DNA of 64,000 nt from Erythrobacter fulvus (GTDB taxonomy: Bacteria; Pseudomonadota; Alphaproteobacteria; Sphingomonadales; Sphingomonadaceae), in assembly GCF_028595285.1 (NCBI RefSeq), contig NZ_JAQQXQ010000002.1, positions 62,001-126,000 of the forward strand, given 5' to 3'. The translations under genes were made by a program, and so were the position numbers. Numbering within the stretch: the stretch's first letter is position 1; every line of letters begins with the position of its first letter. Positions 36,453-44,858 of the stretch are shown here, piece by piece. The notes under the pieces were generated by a model that was not told the DNA's origin, did no database searches, and saw only the letters and a program-made list of their open reading frames with translations.

Positions 36453-37187
36453 ATGGTCGGGAGCACCCGCCGGACCCTTTTGGCCGGTCTGATCGGAGCG
36501 GGCTTCGCAAGCGGGTTGATCGCGCGTCCGGCAGCCCTGCTGGCAGCCTTGCCCGCGCTGCGTCTGCCCAAAGGCGCGATGCGGCTCGAGCGCGAACTGG
36601 TGCGCTCGCTTGGCGGCGGGCAGGCAGTGACCGTGCGGCGCAGCTGGGACATCGGCTTCGCACAGCAGGCGCGCGGGATCGTGGTGTCGGGAGCCCAGGT
36701 TGCGGTCGCCGTCGATGCACCGGAGAACCTCGCCGCGCTCGCCCGGATCGAGGAGCAGCGTGACACCGCGGCGATGTTCCCGATCATGCTGTCCGACAGC
36801 GGCCGGATTCTGGCTGGCGGCAAAGGCGAGGCTCCGGCTGACGATCTCGCCGCAGCCATGCGTGCGGCAGAACGCATGATCGCCGCGAGACCCCAGTCCG
36901 AAGCCCGTCGCAACGACATTCGCCGCTATCTTGCCGAACTGCACCGCACCGGTTCGGGCCTGTTCGAAACCCTGCCCGCCGATCTGTTCTATCCTTCCGG
37001 CGAGGCGGTGGAGGAGGTCGAAAGCGTCGCGCTGCCCGATGGCCTCACCGGCGAATTCGCCCTCAGCTGGCGCGCGCGGGCGGTGCCGGATGCAGGCTGG
37101 CTGGCCGAAGGCGAACGCGCGATCACCACGCGCATCGAAGGGCTCGAACGCCGCTCGCAAGAAGTGTGGCGCCTGCGCTCCGCATGA
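36453..37187 (+). CDS. Exported protein of unknown function
   Basis: A 244-residue protein with an N-terminal signal peptide (RRTLLAGLIGAGFASGLIA; the paired Arg resembles but does not complete a Tat motif). The mature part is a mixed alpha/beta region with one acidic segment (AVEEVESVALPDG) and no cysteine. I do not recognise a family. ATG 36453 is used because it starts the signal peptide directly. It is followed by a perfect 9-bp hairpin and the rplM operon. Confidence 0.62.
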   Translation: MVGSTRRTLLAGLIGAGFASGLIARPAALLAALPALRLPKGAMRLERELVRSLGGGQAVTVRRSWDIGFAQQARGIVVSGAQVAVAVDAPENLAALARIEEQRDTAAMFPIMLSDSGRILAGGKGEAPADDLAAAMRAAERMIAARPQSEARRNDIRRYLAELHRTGSGLFETLPADLFYPSGEAVEEVESVALPDGLTGEFALSWRARAVPDAGWLAEGERAITTRIEGLERRSQEVWRLRSA

Positions 37188-37198
37188 ACGCCACAGGC

Positions 37199-37222
37199 CA
37201 TACGGTATTATTTTACCGTATG
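37199..37222. repeat. Perfect inverted repeat between the exported protein gene and rplM
   Basis: CATACGGTA (37199-37207) and TACCGTATG (37214-37222) form a 9-bp perfect stem around TTATTT. No T-run follows, so it is not a standard intrinsic terminator. It lies 19 bp upstream of a TTGACT (37241-37246) that may be the -35 of the ribosomal-protein promoter. It could be an operator or an mRNA 3' end. Confidence 0.5.
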
Positions 37223-37387
37223 CGGAAACGGCGCTTTTGCTTGACTTTCGCGGGGTGAAACGACATTTGCGCGCCCACTTGCCCGTCCGGTCGGCTGATC
37301 GGCAGGCGATTCTCCGGCAGCGGCAGCGTTGCATTCACAACGATGCGGTGGGCCGGACACCCGTTTCGAACCAAGGACACCACAGCC

Positions 37388-37867
37388 ATGAAGGCGCTCA
37401 GCAAGCAGACCCGGTCGATCAAGCCGGCCGAGGTCGAAAAGAAGTGGCACATCATCGATGCCGATGGCCTCGTCGTCGGCCGTCTCGCCGCGATCGTCGC
37501 CAACATCCTGCGCGGCAAGCACAAGCCGAGCTACACCCCGCACGTTGATTGCGGCGATCACGTGATCGTCATCAACGTCGACAAGGTGCAGTTCACCGGC
37601 AAGAAGATGGGCGACAAGGTCTATTACAAGCACACCGGCCACCCCGGCGGCATCAAGGAAACCACCCCGGCGAAGGTGCTGGGCGGCCGTTTCCCCGAGC
37701 GTGTGATGGAAAAGGCCGTTGAACGCATGATTCCGCGCGGCCCCCTCGGCCGTCAGCAGATGAAGGCGCTGCACCTCTATGCCGGCACCGAGCACCCGCA
37801 TGACGGCCAGCAGCCGCAGGTGCTCGACGTCGCTTCCATGAATCGCAAGAACAAGGTCACCGCATAA
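37388..37867 (+). CDS. rplM: 50S ribosomal protein L13
   Basis: Early-assembling large-subunit protein. 159 residues, with [61 protein letters not shown] and [28 protein letters not shown]. Usual length. ATG 37388 is preceded by AAGGACACC. The stop shares a base with the rpsI start (TAATG), the classic rplM-rpsI pair. Confidence 0.97.
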   Translation: MKALSKQTRSIKPAEVEKKWHIIDADGLVVGRLAAIVANILRGKHKPSYTPHVDCGDHVIVINVDKVQFTGKKMGDKVYYKHTGHPGGIKETTPAKVLGGRFPERVMEKAVERMIPRGPLGRQQMKALHLYAGTEHPHDGQQPQVLDVASMNRKNKVTA

Positions 37868-38382
37868 TGGCTGACGAAACCACCACCGTGTCCGATCTCG
37901 CCGATCTCAAGGACATCGCCGGCGACGCCCCGCAGGGTGACGCTGCCGAAATCGCCCGCGTTTCCGCGCCGCTGCGCCAGCAGGAGCTGGACAAGCAGGG
38001 CCGCGCCTACGCCACCGGCCGCCGCAAGGACGCCGTTGCCCGCGTATGGGTCAAGCCCGGCACCGGCAAGATCACGATCAATGGTCGCGATCAGGAAACC
38101 TATTTCGCGCGTCCGACCCTGCGTCTGATCATCAACCAGCCGTTCGGCATCACCGATCGTTCGGGCCAGTACGACGTGGTCGCAACTGTGCGCGGCGGCG
38201 GTCTGTCGGGTCAGGCCGGTGCGGTTAAGCACGGCATCGCGCAGGCGCTGACCAAGTACGAGCCCGAGCTGCGCAGCACCGTCAAGGCGGCCGGCTTCCT
38301 CACCCGCGACAGCCGCGTGGTCGAGCGTAAGAAGTACGGCAAGGCCAAGGCCCGCCGCAGCTTCCAGTTCTCGAAGCGCTAA
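37867..38382 (+). CDS. rpsI: 30S ribosomal protein S9
   Basis: Small-subunit protein whose C-terminal tail ([13 protein letters not shown]) reaches the P-site tRNA. 171 residues, about 40 longer than E. coli S9 because of an acidic N-terminal extension ([19 protein letters not shown]). The core starts at [26 protein letters not shown]. Such extensions occur in related alphaproteobacteria. Second gene of rplM-rpsI, followed by a strong terminator. Confidence 0.96.
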   Translation: MADETTTVSDLADLKDIAGDAPQGDAAEIARVSAPLRQQELDKQGRAYATGRRKDAVARVWVKPGTGKITINGRDQETYFARPTLRLIINQPFGITDRSGQYDVVATVRGGGLSGQAGAVKHGIAQALTKYEPELRSTVKAAGFLTRDSRVVERKKYGKAKARRSFQFSKR

Positions 38383-38407
38383 GACGTTTCGCCACCCAAT
38401 ACATCAA

Positions 38408-38440
38408 GGGCGGCCCCCGGAAGGGAGCCGCCCTTTTTTG
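38408..38440 (+). terminator. Intrinsic terminator of rplM-rpsI
   Basis: GGGCGGC (38408-38414) pairs with GCCGCCC (38427-38433), directly followed by TTTTTT. It lies 26 bp after the rpsI stop. Confidence 0.88.
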
Positions 38441-38463
38441 TTTGTCGGCAGCGCCGGCAATCG

Positions 38464-38661
38464 TCAGCGATTGAGCAGCATCAGCCCCCAGGCAAGACCG
38501 GTGCCCGAAAGGAATACCGGCCAAGACCAGTAGATCTTGGCATCGGCAATCGCGAGCAGCTGAATGGCGAGCGGACCGGCGCTGGTACCCTGCGATCCGA
38601 TCACAATGCCGATCGTCGCCGACAGTATCGCGCCGAGCGTGATTGCCTTCAACAAATCCAT
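38464..38661 (-). CDS. Small two-helix membrane protein
   Basis: A 65-residue protein with two hydrophobic segments: AITLGAILSATIGIVIG (residues ~5-22) and YWSWPVFLSGTGLAWGLML (~45-63). ATG 38661 has GGAGG at a suitable distance. Unknown family. The gene is too short for homology by eye; the call rests on start site, composition and membrane pattern. Confidence 0.5.
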   Translation of the reverse strand: MDLLKAITLGAILSATIGIVIGSQGTSAGPLAIQLLAIADAKIYWSWPVFLSGTGLAWGLMLLNR

Positions 38662-38804
38662 CCTCGTACCTCCGGACCAAGAGAGTGTAGCGAAAAGGGG
38701 TGGCGAAACAGGCAAGGCCGGAACCGCCGTCCTTGCGCCGCAATTCCACCAATAAAGTCTTAAGATCGATATTCTGGAAAAGGTTAAGGCCGGGGCGGGT
38801 AAAG

Positions 38805-39560
38805 TTACGCTGCCACGCCCGCGCCAACCAGTCGCAGCGTGCTTTCGATCACACCGCCCGGCGCGCAGGTGATGGTCCGCCACGATGCCGGCGCGCCGTG
38901 GCGCAGGCGGGTGGACAATGTCCCCGCGCCAATCATCCGCATCGCATGTCCGCCGCGGGATCGCACCTCGTCGAAGGGCACATGGACATGGCCGGAAAGC
39001 ACCGCGTGCGCACCGGCAGCAGCAATCGCTTCAAAGGCTGCGTCCCCGCCGATGGTCGGGTTCTCGCCATCATCGCGGGGCCCCAACAGCGGGTGGTGGG
39101 CAAGCACCACAATCGTCCGCGGATCGCCCTTCAGCGCCTCCAGCCGGGCCAGCGTCTCGGCCAGCGCGGGGGGGCGGATCACGCCGTCTGACCACGGAAT
39201 CCGGCGCTGGATCGGCACCGTGGTGCGCAGGGGCACAAACACCACGTCGGGCGATTCGAAGCCATTGCCCACCGCTGCGCTCAGCCGGTTGTAACGCCGG
39301 AACGGATCGGTGAAGCGTTCCCACGGATTGTAATAGGGCATGTCGTGATTGCCCGGTTCCAGCACCACCGGCACGCCGAGCGAGGCGAACCATTCACGCG
39401 CGCGCGCATATTCGGAATGCTTGGCCCGCTGCGTGAGATCGCCGGTGCAGATCACTGCATCGGGACGCTCTTCGGCCACGGCGCGGGCCACGGCGTCGAG
39501 CGCGGTGCGATCCTCCACACCGAAATGCACGTCGCTGATATGGAACAGACGGGTCGTCAT
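38805..39560 (-). CDS. Calcineurin-like metallophosphoesterase
   Basis: A 251-residue cytosolic phosphoesterase. The dinuclear metal motifs appear in order: ISDVHFG (Asp, His), CTGDLTQ (Asp), EPGNHDMPY (Asn, His, Asp), LAHHPLL (His) and LSGHVHVPF (His, His). The arrangement resembles class III cyclic-nucleotide phosphodiesterases and related enzymes, but the substrate cannot be read from the sequence. It lies 7 bp downstream of a small membrane-protein gene on the same strand, possibly co-transcribed. Confidence 0.87.
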   Translation of the reverse strand: MTTRLFHISDVHFGVEDRTALDAVARAVAEERPDAVICTGDLTQRAKHSEYARAREWFASLGVPVVLEPGNHDMPYYNPWERFTDPFRRYNRLSAAVGNGFESPDVVFVPLRTTVPIQRRIPWSDGVIRPPALAETLARLEALKGDPRTIVVLAHHPLLGPRDDGENPTIGGDAAFEAIAAAGAHAVLSGHVHVPFDEVRSRGGHAMRMIGAGTLSTRLRHGAPASWRTITCAPGGVIESTLRLVGAGVAA

Positions 39561-39567
39561 GGCCGGA

Positions 39568-39894
39568 TCAGATCTTTCCCCCGAGGATGAGCCAAGCCGC
39601 TACCCCGTTGAACAGGCTATAGGCAAGATAGGCCCACACAAACCCCGGCCAGCCGTTGACCGACAGCAGCAGGGCGAAGAACAGCACCGCAAATTCGGTC
39701 ACCAGCGAAGCCCGCTGCCCAAGCTTGCGGCTCGCCCGCGGAAGCCGCGCCAGCAAGGGGTGGCCGCTATCGAACACAGCCCGGTTGAGCGCGAAATTCA
39801 CCACGCCTGCAACAAAGATCACGATTGTCGACCATCCCATTGCCGCCACTATGGCGATGCGCCGGTCGATTGGAAACCGCCATTTGTCGGCCAT
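39568..39894 (-). CDS. Small multipass membrane protein
   Basis: A 108-residue protein with three likely membrane helices: IVAAMGWSTIVIFVAGVVNFAL (~13-35), LVTEFAVLFFALLLSV (~63-78) and FVWAYLAYSLFNGVAAWLIL (~84-104). The loop between the first two is basic. Family not recognised. It lies 7 bp upstream of the metallophosphoesterase gene, suggesting one transcript. Confidence 0.58.
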   Translation of the reverse strand: MADKWRFPIDRRIAIVAAMGWSTIVIFVAGVVNFALNRAVFDSGHPLLARLPRASRKLGQRASLVTEFAVLFFALLLSVNGWPGFVWAYLAYSLFNGVAAWLILGGKI

Positions 39895-40068
39895 TGCGAT
39901 GCATCCGTCCGGATGCTGCCGCGCCGGTCGAGCGGGCAGCAGGGGTTGATCGACATCCGGCTGAAGCCGCTCGCGAATCCCCCTATTCCTTAATTCGGCA
40001 GAACGCCTGGCAACCCCCGGATCGGCACCCCCGCCCGATCACAGGCAGCCTGCCGATGGAGGATGACC

Positions 40069-40377
40069 ATGAAGACTTTTGCAATCGCAGCCGCCGTGCT
40101 CGGCCTGGCCTGCACCACCACCCCCGCCTTTGCCGGCGAGCGCGAGAAGATGTCGCTGGAAGTCGAACTCAGCGACATCAACCTTGGCACCGCATCGGGC
40201 CAGAAGCTGCTCGACCAGCGGATCGAGCGTGCGGTGCGCACCGTTTGCCGCGTGACCGACGTGAAGACCGGCACCCGGATCATAAACAGGGATGCCCGCG
40301 CCTGCCTCGCCAAAGCCCGTGCCGATGCGCGCGAGCAAGTCGCGGCGCTCACCGGAGACAAGCAGCGCGGCGGCTGA
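40069..40377 (+). CDS. UrcA family exported protein
   Basis: A 102-residue protein with signal peptide (AIAAAVLGLACTTTPAFAG) and the short UrcA-type domain: VELSDINLGTASGQKLLDQRIERAVRTVC and ARACLAKARADA. Two cysteines, one after the central helix and one near the end, are typical and may form a disulfide. Function unknown; the family is common in Sphingomonadales and Caulobacter relatives. ATG 40069 has GGAGG six bases upstream; ATG 40063 would be too close to it. A strong terminator follows. Confidence 0.82.
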   Translation: MKTFAIAAAVLGLACTTTPAFAGEREKMSLEVELSDINLGTASGQKLLDQRIERAVRTVCRVTDVKTGTRIINRDARACLAKARADAREQVAALTGDKQRGG

Positions 40378-40422
40378 ACCACGCAGCTTTACCCTGCGCC
40401 CGTCCCCGCGGTGCAGCGGATG

Positions 40423-40465
40423 CGGCCCGAACCCTCTCAGTCCCTTGGGTTCGGGCCGTTTTTTT
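40423..40465 (+). terminator. Intrinsic terminator after the UrcA gene
   Basis: CGGCCCGAACCC (40423-40434) is perfectly complementary to GGGTTCGGGCCG (40447-40458), followed by seven T. A 12-bp stem, the strongest terminator in the window. Confidence 0.92.
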
Positions 40466-40509
40466 GTGTTTGAAGGTACAGGATAAGCGGCGGCGCAAGG
40501 GCCCTCGGA

Positions 40510-41265
40510 TCAGCGTCCGGCCATCGCCTTCACACGGGCGAGATAGGTGCGGCCGATGCGCAGCGCCTCGCCGTTCTGAAGCTCCACCGACCAGACGCCA
40601 AGCCCGTCGTGCCGCAGCCCGCGGATATTGTCGCGCCGCAGAATGGTGGAACGGTGGATGCGGATGAATTCTTCCGGATCAAGCCGCGCCTCAAGCCCTG
40701 CGATGGTCTGCAACAGCAGGTAGGATCGCGCGGCATCCTCGCCGCCGACATGCAGGCGCACGTAATCGCGCTCGGCATCAATCTGGTGCACTTCGCTCAC
40801 CGCGATGCGCAGCAGTTCGGACCGGTGCGGCACCCACAATTCGTCGAGATAGCGGCTCGACGTCTGACGGCGCTGCCCACGGCGTGCCAGCGCGCGTTCG
40901 ATCGCGCGTTCCAGCCGGTCGGCGGCGACGGGCTTGAGGACATAGTCGACCGCCTCGCAATCGAAGGCCTCGACCGCAAAATGATCATGCGCTGTGACGA
41001 AGATCACCACCGGCGCCTGTTCCTGTTCCGCCAGCTTGCGCGCCACGCCCAGCCCGTCGAGCTCGGGCATGGTCATGTCGAGCAACACCAGATCGGGTTC
41101 GAGCTTTTCCGCGAGCCGCAAGGCGGCGGCGCCGTCGCTGGCGGTGCCGACCACCCGAACGCTGGGGATCTCGGCGCAGATCACCTGCACGCGTTCGACC
41201 GCGAGCGGTTCGTCATCGACGATCAGGGTGCGAAGGGCGGTGGATTCGGTCTGGGTCTCAGTCAT
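40510..41265 (-). CDS. LytTR-type response regulator
   Basis: A 251-residue regulator. The receiver domain (residues ~12-125) has acidic pocket VDDEP, phospho-acceptor Asp63 in LLDMTMPELDG and the conserved Lys in DYVLKPV. The C-terminal LytTR DNA-binding domain carries IDAERDYVRLHVGG, FIRIHRSTILRRDNIRGL and VELQNGEALRIGRTYLARV. It overlaps the sensor kinase gene by 8 bp, so the two form a coupled pair. The signal is unknown. Confidence 0.93.
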   Translation of the reverse strand: MTETQTESTALRTLIVDDEPLAVERVQVICAEIPSVRVVGTASDGAAALRLAEKLEPDLVLLDMTMPELDGLGVARKLAEQEQAPVVIFVTAHDHFAVEAFDCEAVDYVLKPVAADRLERAIERALARRGQRRQTSSRYLDELWVPHRSELLRIAVSEVHQIDAERDYVRLHVGGEDAARSYLLLQTIAGLEARLDPEEFIRIHRSTILRRDNIRGLRHDGLGVWSVELQNGEALRIGRTYLARVKAMAGR

Positions 41266-42523
41266 GGCGGGTCGCTGATCGGGTAAGGGGAATGCGGATT
41301 TCGGTGCGGTATCCGCCCGGCACCGGGGCCGAGGTGAAGCCGATATCGGGGCCGAAGCGCGCCTCCAGCCGATCACGCACATTGGCAAGGCCGATGCCGA
41401 AACCATGATGCGCGCCCTGCGGCACCCCGGGGCCATTATCGCTTACGGTGATCACCAGCCGATCGAACTCCTCGCGCGCGGCGAGCGTCACGGTGACCGT
41501 GCGCGCCACCGCAGAGATCGCGTATTTGACCGAATTTTCCACCAGCGGTTGCAGGATCATGCCCGGCACCCGCGCCTCTTCGAGATCGGCGGGTAGATCG
41601 AACACGCAGACCAGCCGCTTGGGAAAGCGCACCGCCTCGATATCGAGATAGAGCTTCTGCAGATCGAACTCGTCCCTCAGCGCGACGTCGGCGGTCGGCT
41701 CGTTGGCGAGGCTGTGGCGATAGAAGCGGCTGATCGTCTGGATCATCCGCTCGGCCCGGTCGGCCTTGCCGGTCATCACCAGCGCGGACAGCGAATTGAG
41801 CGTGTTGAACAGGAAATGCGGGTTCACCTGGTAACGCAAGCTGCGCAGCTCGGCGGCCTTGGCGGCAGAGCGGAACTGCTGTTCGCGCCGTTCCGCCGCA
41901 CGCGCCTGATAGCCTGCCAGCAGCGCGAAATAGGTCGAGGCCCATGCCAGCAGCAGGAAGTACCGCCCGAGCGCCACGTCGAGCAGCTTGCGCCAGAAAT
42001 CGGCATAGGTTTCCGCCGGCGCGATGATCACGCTTTCGGATTCGACCACTTCGTCATCGAGTGTTTCGGTATTCCCGCCCGAGGGGCTGAACCGCCGCAC
42101 GGGGACATCGACCAGAAGATTGCCGGATTCGTCGCGCCGCAGGTTGAGATTATACTTCTCGGCATAGGCCTTTTCCTGCGCCTGCTGGATATCCTCGAAG
42201 GTCCACTGGTTGACCTGCCCGATCGCCAGCGCAACCGGCATGGCAAAGGCGATCGCTGCGGCGATCTTGGTCCAGAGCGGGCGCGAATCGAACAGCCGCA
42301 GCAACAGCCACAGCACCATGGTCAGCCCCACACCGACGGCCGTCACCAGCAGGCGGCGCCAGGCCATTTCGAATTGCAGCCCGAAATCCATCACCAGGCT
42401 GCGCAGGGTCGTGAGCGCGAAATAGGTCGCCCACAGCACCAGCATGGATACCAGCACAGTGCGGAAAGGCACGGTCACACCGGAGCCTTGCGGGGCTGGG
42501 TCGCGGGAAATCATGGTCGCCAT
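41258..42523 (-). CDS. LytS/YehU-type membrane sensor histidine kinase
   Basis: A 421-residue kinase with four membrane helices in the N-terminal half (about 20-40, 55-77, 83-103 and 190-210) and a periplasmic or loop segment with acidic SETLDDEVVESES-like composition between the third and fourth. The His_kinase domain has the phospho-acceptor region YQVNPHFLFNTLNSLSALV, N-box LVENSVKYA and G-box DNGPGVP...GFGIGLANVRDRL. Met4 is an alternative start. Partner of the LytTR regulator downstream. Confidence 0.92.
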   Translation of the reverse strand: MATMISRDPAPQGSGVTVPFRTVLVSMLVLWATYFALTTLRSLVMDFGLQFEMAWRRLLVTAVGVGLTMVLWLLLRLFDSRPLWTKIAAAIAFAMPVALAIGQVNQWTFEDIQQAQEKAYAEKYNLNLRRDESGNLLVDVPVRRFSPSGGNTETLDDEVVESESVIIAPAETYADFWRKLLDVALGRYFLLLAWASTYFALLAGYQARAAERREQQFRSAAKAAELRSLRYQVNPHFLFNTLNSLSALVMTGKADRAERMIQTISRFYRHSLANEPTADVALRDEFDLQKLYLDIEAVRFPKRLVCVFDLPADLEEARVPGMILQPLVENSVKYAISAVARTVTVTLAAREEFDRLVITVSDNGPGVPQGAHHGFGIGLANVRDRLEARFGPDIGFTSAPVPGGYRTEIRIPLTRSATRHD

Positions 42524-42624
42524 TATGGCGGACAGCGATAACGCCCCGGCAGCACGAATGCTACCGGGGCGGGCGCTTGTCGTCGGGCAGGGTCAGGCCT
42601 TGGTCGAAACGCAGAACGATCCGG

Positions 42625-44040
42625 TCATCCCCGCGGCTTGATCATGTCAGCCGGCACCACCCATTGCGCGAACTGTTCTTCGGTCAGCAGGCGCAGCGCC
42701 AGCGCGGCCTCCTTGAGCGTCGTCCCTTCGGCATGGGCCTTCTTGGCGATCTTGGCCGCATTGTCGTAACCGATATGCGGGTTGAGCGCGGTCACCAGCA
42801 TCAGGCTTTCATTCAGCAGCTGTGTGATGCGGGTCTGGTTGGCCTCAATCCCGACCACGCAATTATCGGTGAAGGCGTGGCTGGCATCGCCCAGCAGCTT
42901 CATCGACTGCAAGACGTTGTAGATGATCACCGGCTTGAACACGTTGAGTTCGAGGTGGCCATGCGATCCGGCGACAGTGACGGCCACGTTGTTGCCCATC
43001 ACCTGCGCGCAGACCATCGTCATCGCCTCGCACTGGGTCGGGTTGACCTTGCCCGGCATGATCGAGGAGCCCGGCTCATTGGCGGGGAGCGACAGCTCGC
43101 CGAGGCCGGAGCGCGGACCGGAGCCGAGCAGGCGGATGTCGTTGGCGATCTTCATCAGGCTGACAGCGAGCGTGTTGAGCGCCCCCGATATCTCGACCAT
43201 CGCGTCATGCGCGGCCAGTGCCTCGAACTTGTTGGGCGCGGTGACGAAGGCATGGCCGGTCTCGGCCGCGACCTGGCTCGCGAATTCCTCGGCGAAACCG
43301 ATCTTGGAATTGATGCCCGTGCCAACGGCGGTGCCGCCCTGCGCCAGTTCGAGCACGCGCGGCAGCGCGGCTTCGACGCGGGCGATGCCATATTCGATCT
43401 GCTTGGCGTAGCCGGAGAATTCCTGCCCCAGCGTCATCGGAGTCGCATCCTGCAGGTGGGTGCGGCCGATCTTGACGATTCCGGCAAACTCGGTTGCCTT
43501 GGCGTCGAGCGCACCGTGGAGTTTCTTCAGCGCCGGAACCAGATGCTCGATCGCCTCGCCCGCCGCAGCGATGTGCATCGCGGTGGGGAAGGTGTCGTTC
43601 GACGACTGGCCCATGTTGCAGTGATCATTGGGGTGAACCGGATCCTTGCCGCCCTTCTTGCCGGTCAGGATCTCGTTGGCACGGCTCGCGATCACCTCGT
43701 TGGCGTTCATGTTCGACTGGGTGCCCGATCCGGTCTGCCACACCACCAGCGGGAACTGGTCGGCCAGCGTGCCGTCGATCACTTCGCGCGCGGCCTGCAC
43801 GATCGCCTCGCCCAGCTTGGCATCGAGCACGCCGAGCTTCATGTTGGCCTTGGCCGCCGCCAGCTTCTGGATACCGAGCGCGCGCACCAGCGCAGGCGGC
43901 ATTTTCTCGCCGCCGATCGGGAAATTGACGATGCTGCGCTGCGTCTGCGCGCCCCAGTGCACGTGCGCCGGAACCGCCACTTCGCCCAGCGAATCGGTCT
44001 CGATCCGCACGTCCCCGCCACCAGTCGTCATGTCACTCAT
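42625..44040 (-). CDS. fumC: Class II fumarate hydratase
   Basis: Iron-independent fumarase of the citric-acid cycle, a cytosolic homotetramer. 471 residues. Motifs: [18 protein letters not shown], the B-site [44 protein letters not shown]-type segment (here [11 protein letters not shown]) and the signature [15 protein letters not shown] with catalytic Ser. ATG 44040 has GAAGGTGG upstream; the open frame continues but lacks a ribosome binding site. Divergent from the methyltransferase-like gene, about 206 bp apart. Confidence 0.96.
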   Translation of the reverse strand: MSDMTTGGGDVRIETDSLGEVAVPAHVHWGAQTQRSIVNFPIGGEKMPPALVRALGIQKLAAAKANMKLGVLDAKLGEAIVQAAREVIDGTLADQFPLVVWQTGSGTQSNMNANEVIASRANEILTGKKGGKDPVHPNDHCNMGQSSNDTFPTAMHIAAAGEAIEHLVPALKKLHGALDAKATEFAGIVKIGRTHLQDATPMTLGQEFSGYAKQIEYGIARVEAALPRVLELAQGGTAVGTGINSKIGFAEEFASQVAAETGHAFVTAPNKFEALAAHDAMVEISGALNTLAVSLMKIANDIRLLGSGPRSGLGELSLPANEPGSSIMPGKVNPTQCEAMTMVCAQVMGNNVAVTVAGSHGHLELNVFKPVIIYNVLQSMKLLGDASHAFTDNCVVGIEANQTRITQLLNESLMLVTALNPHIGYDNAAKIAKKAHAEGTTLKEAALALRLLTEEQFAQWVVPADMIKPRG

Positions 44041-44246
44041 CGAAGCCACCTTCACGTAAGTCGAATACAATCCCGCTTGATTGCGCGCTCCCCTAAGCAC
44101 CGGCGGGCGGCAAGGTCAAAGCCCGAAATGAACCGGTCGCAACCTCGCGGTCGGCAAGGCGCAAAGACCTTGGAACAAGGCGCGGGCGCGTCTAAGGAAG
44201 AGTTGACCAGCTGTGTTATGTGTCTAATACAGCTTCCGGAGCAAGC

Positions 44247-44858
44247 ATGACCGAACTTACCATGACCCGTGAAACCCAGAATGACACCCGCACCGCACGC
44301 AGGGCAATGATCGACAGCCAGCTGCGCACCAGCGGCGTGAACGAGGAATATGTACTGGCCCGCATGCTGGCCGTCCCGCGCGAGGACTTCCTGCCCGCGG
44401 ACAAGGCGGTGCAGGCCTATATCGACCGTTCGGTTTCGCTCGGGGCAAGCGGGCACCTCGGCTCGCCGCTGTTCTATGGCAAGCTGCTGCTCGAAGCCGC
44501 ACCGATGCCGGAAGACCGGGTGCTGGTGGTGGAAGGTGGCACGGGCTATCTGGCCGAACTTCTGCGCCCGCTGGTGGCCGAACTTGCCACGCTCGACGCT
44601 ACCGATGCCGCAAAAGGCAAGGGCAAGGGCGAATATTCGCTGATCGTGATCGACGGCGCGGTCGAAACCCTGCCCGAAGCGCTCGCCGCGCGGCTGGCCG
44701 AAGGCGGCCGGATCGTTTCCGGGCTGCTGCTGCGGCAGGTCACCCGCCTCGCCTCGGGCCGCAAGGTCGGCGCCAAGGTCGCGCTGACTCCGGTCGAGGA
44801 TCTCGGCATTCCGGTGCTGCACGCCTTCGACGCGCCGAAGGGCTGGACCTTCGCGTGA
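44247..44858 (+). CDS. Degenerate protein-L-isoaspartate methyltransferase-like protein
   Basis: A 203-residue protein. The N-terminal part (ARRAMIDSQLRTSGVNEEYVLARMLAVPREDFLP) and SLGASGHLGSP match the PCMT family. The SAM motif is altered: where active enzymes read (D/E)-I-G-x-G-x-G-Y it reads VVEGGTGY, and the stretch between motif I and the post-I strand is shortened to about 30 residues with a KGKGKGE run. Catalysis is doubtful. It directly precedes tolC with overlapping codons, so a role tied to that operon is possible. ATG 44247 follows CCGGAGCA. Confidence 0.8.
   Translation: MTELTMTRETQNDTRTARRAMIDSQLRTSGVNEEYVLARMLAVPREDFLPADKAVQAYIDRSVSLGASGHLGSPLFYGKLLLEAAPMPEDRVLVVEGGTGYLAELLRPLVAELATLDATDAAKGKGKGEYSLIVIDGAVETLPEALAARLAEGGRIVSGLLLRQVTRLASGRKVGAKVALTPVEDLGIPVLHAFDAPKGWTFA

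Noticed and set aside
42577-44250. A 557-codon open frame antisense to fumC
   Set aside because: No domain and shadow-like composition; FumC motifs on the other strand are unambiguous.
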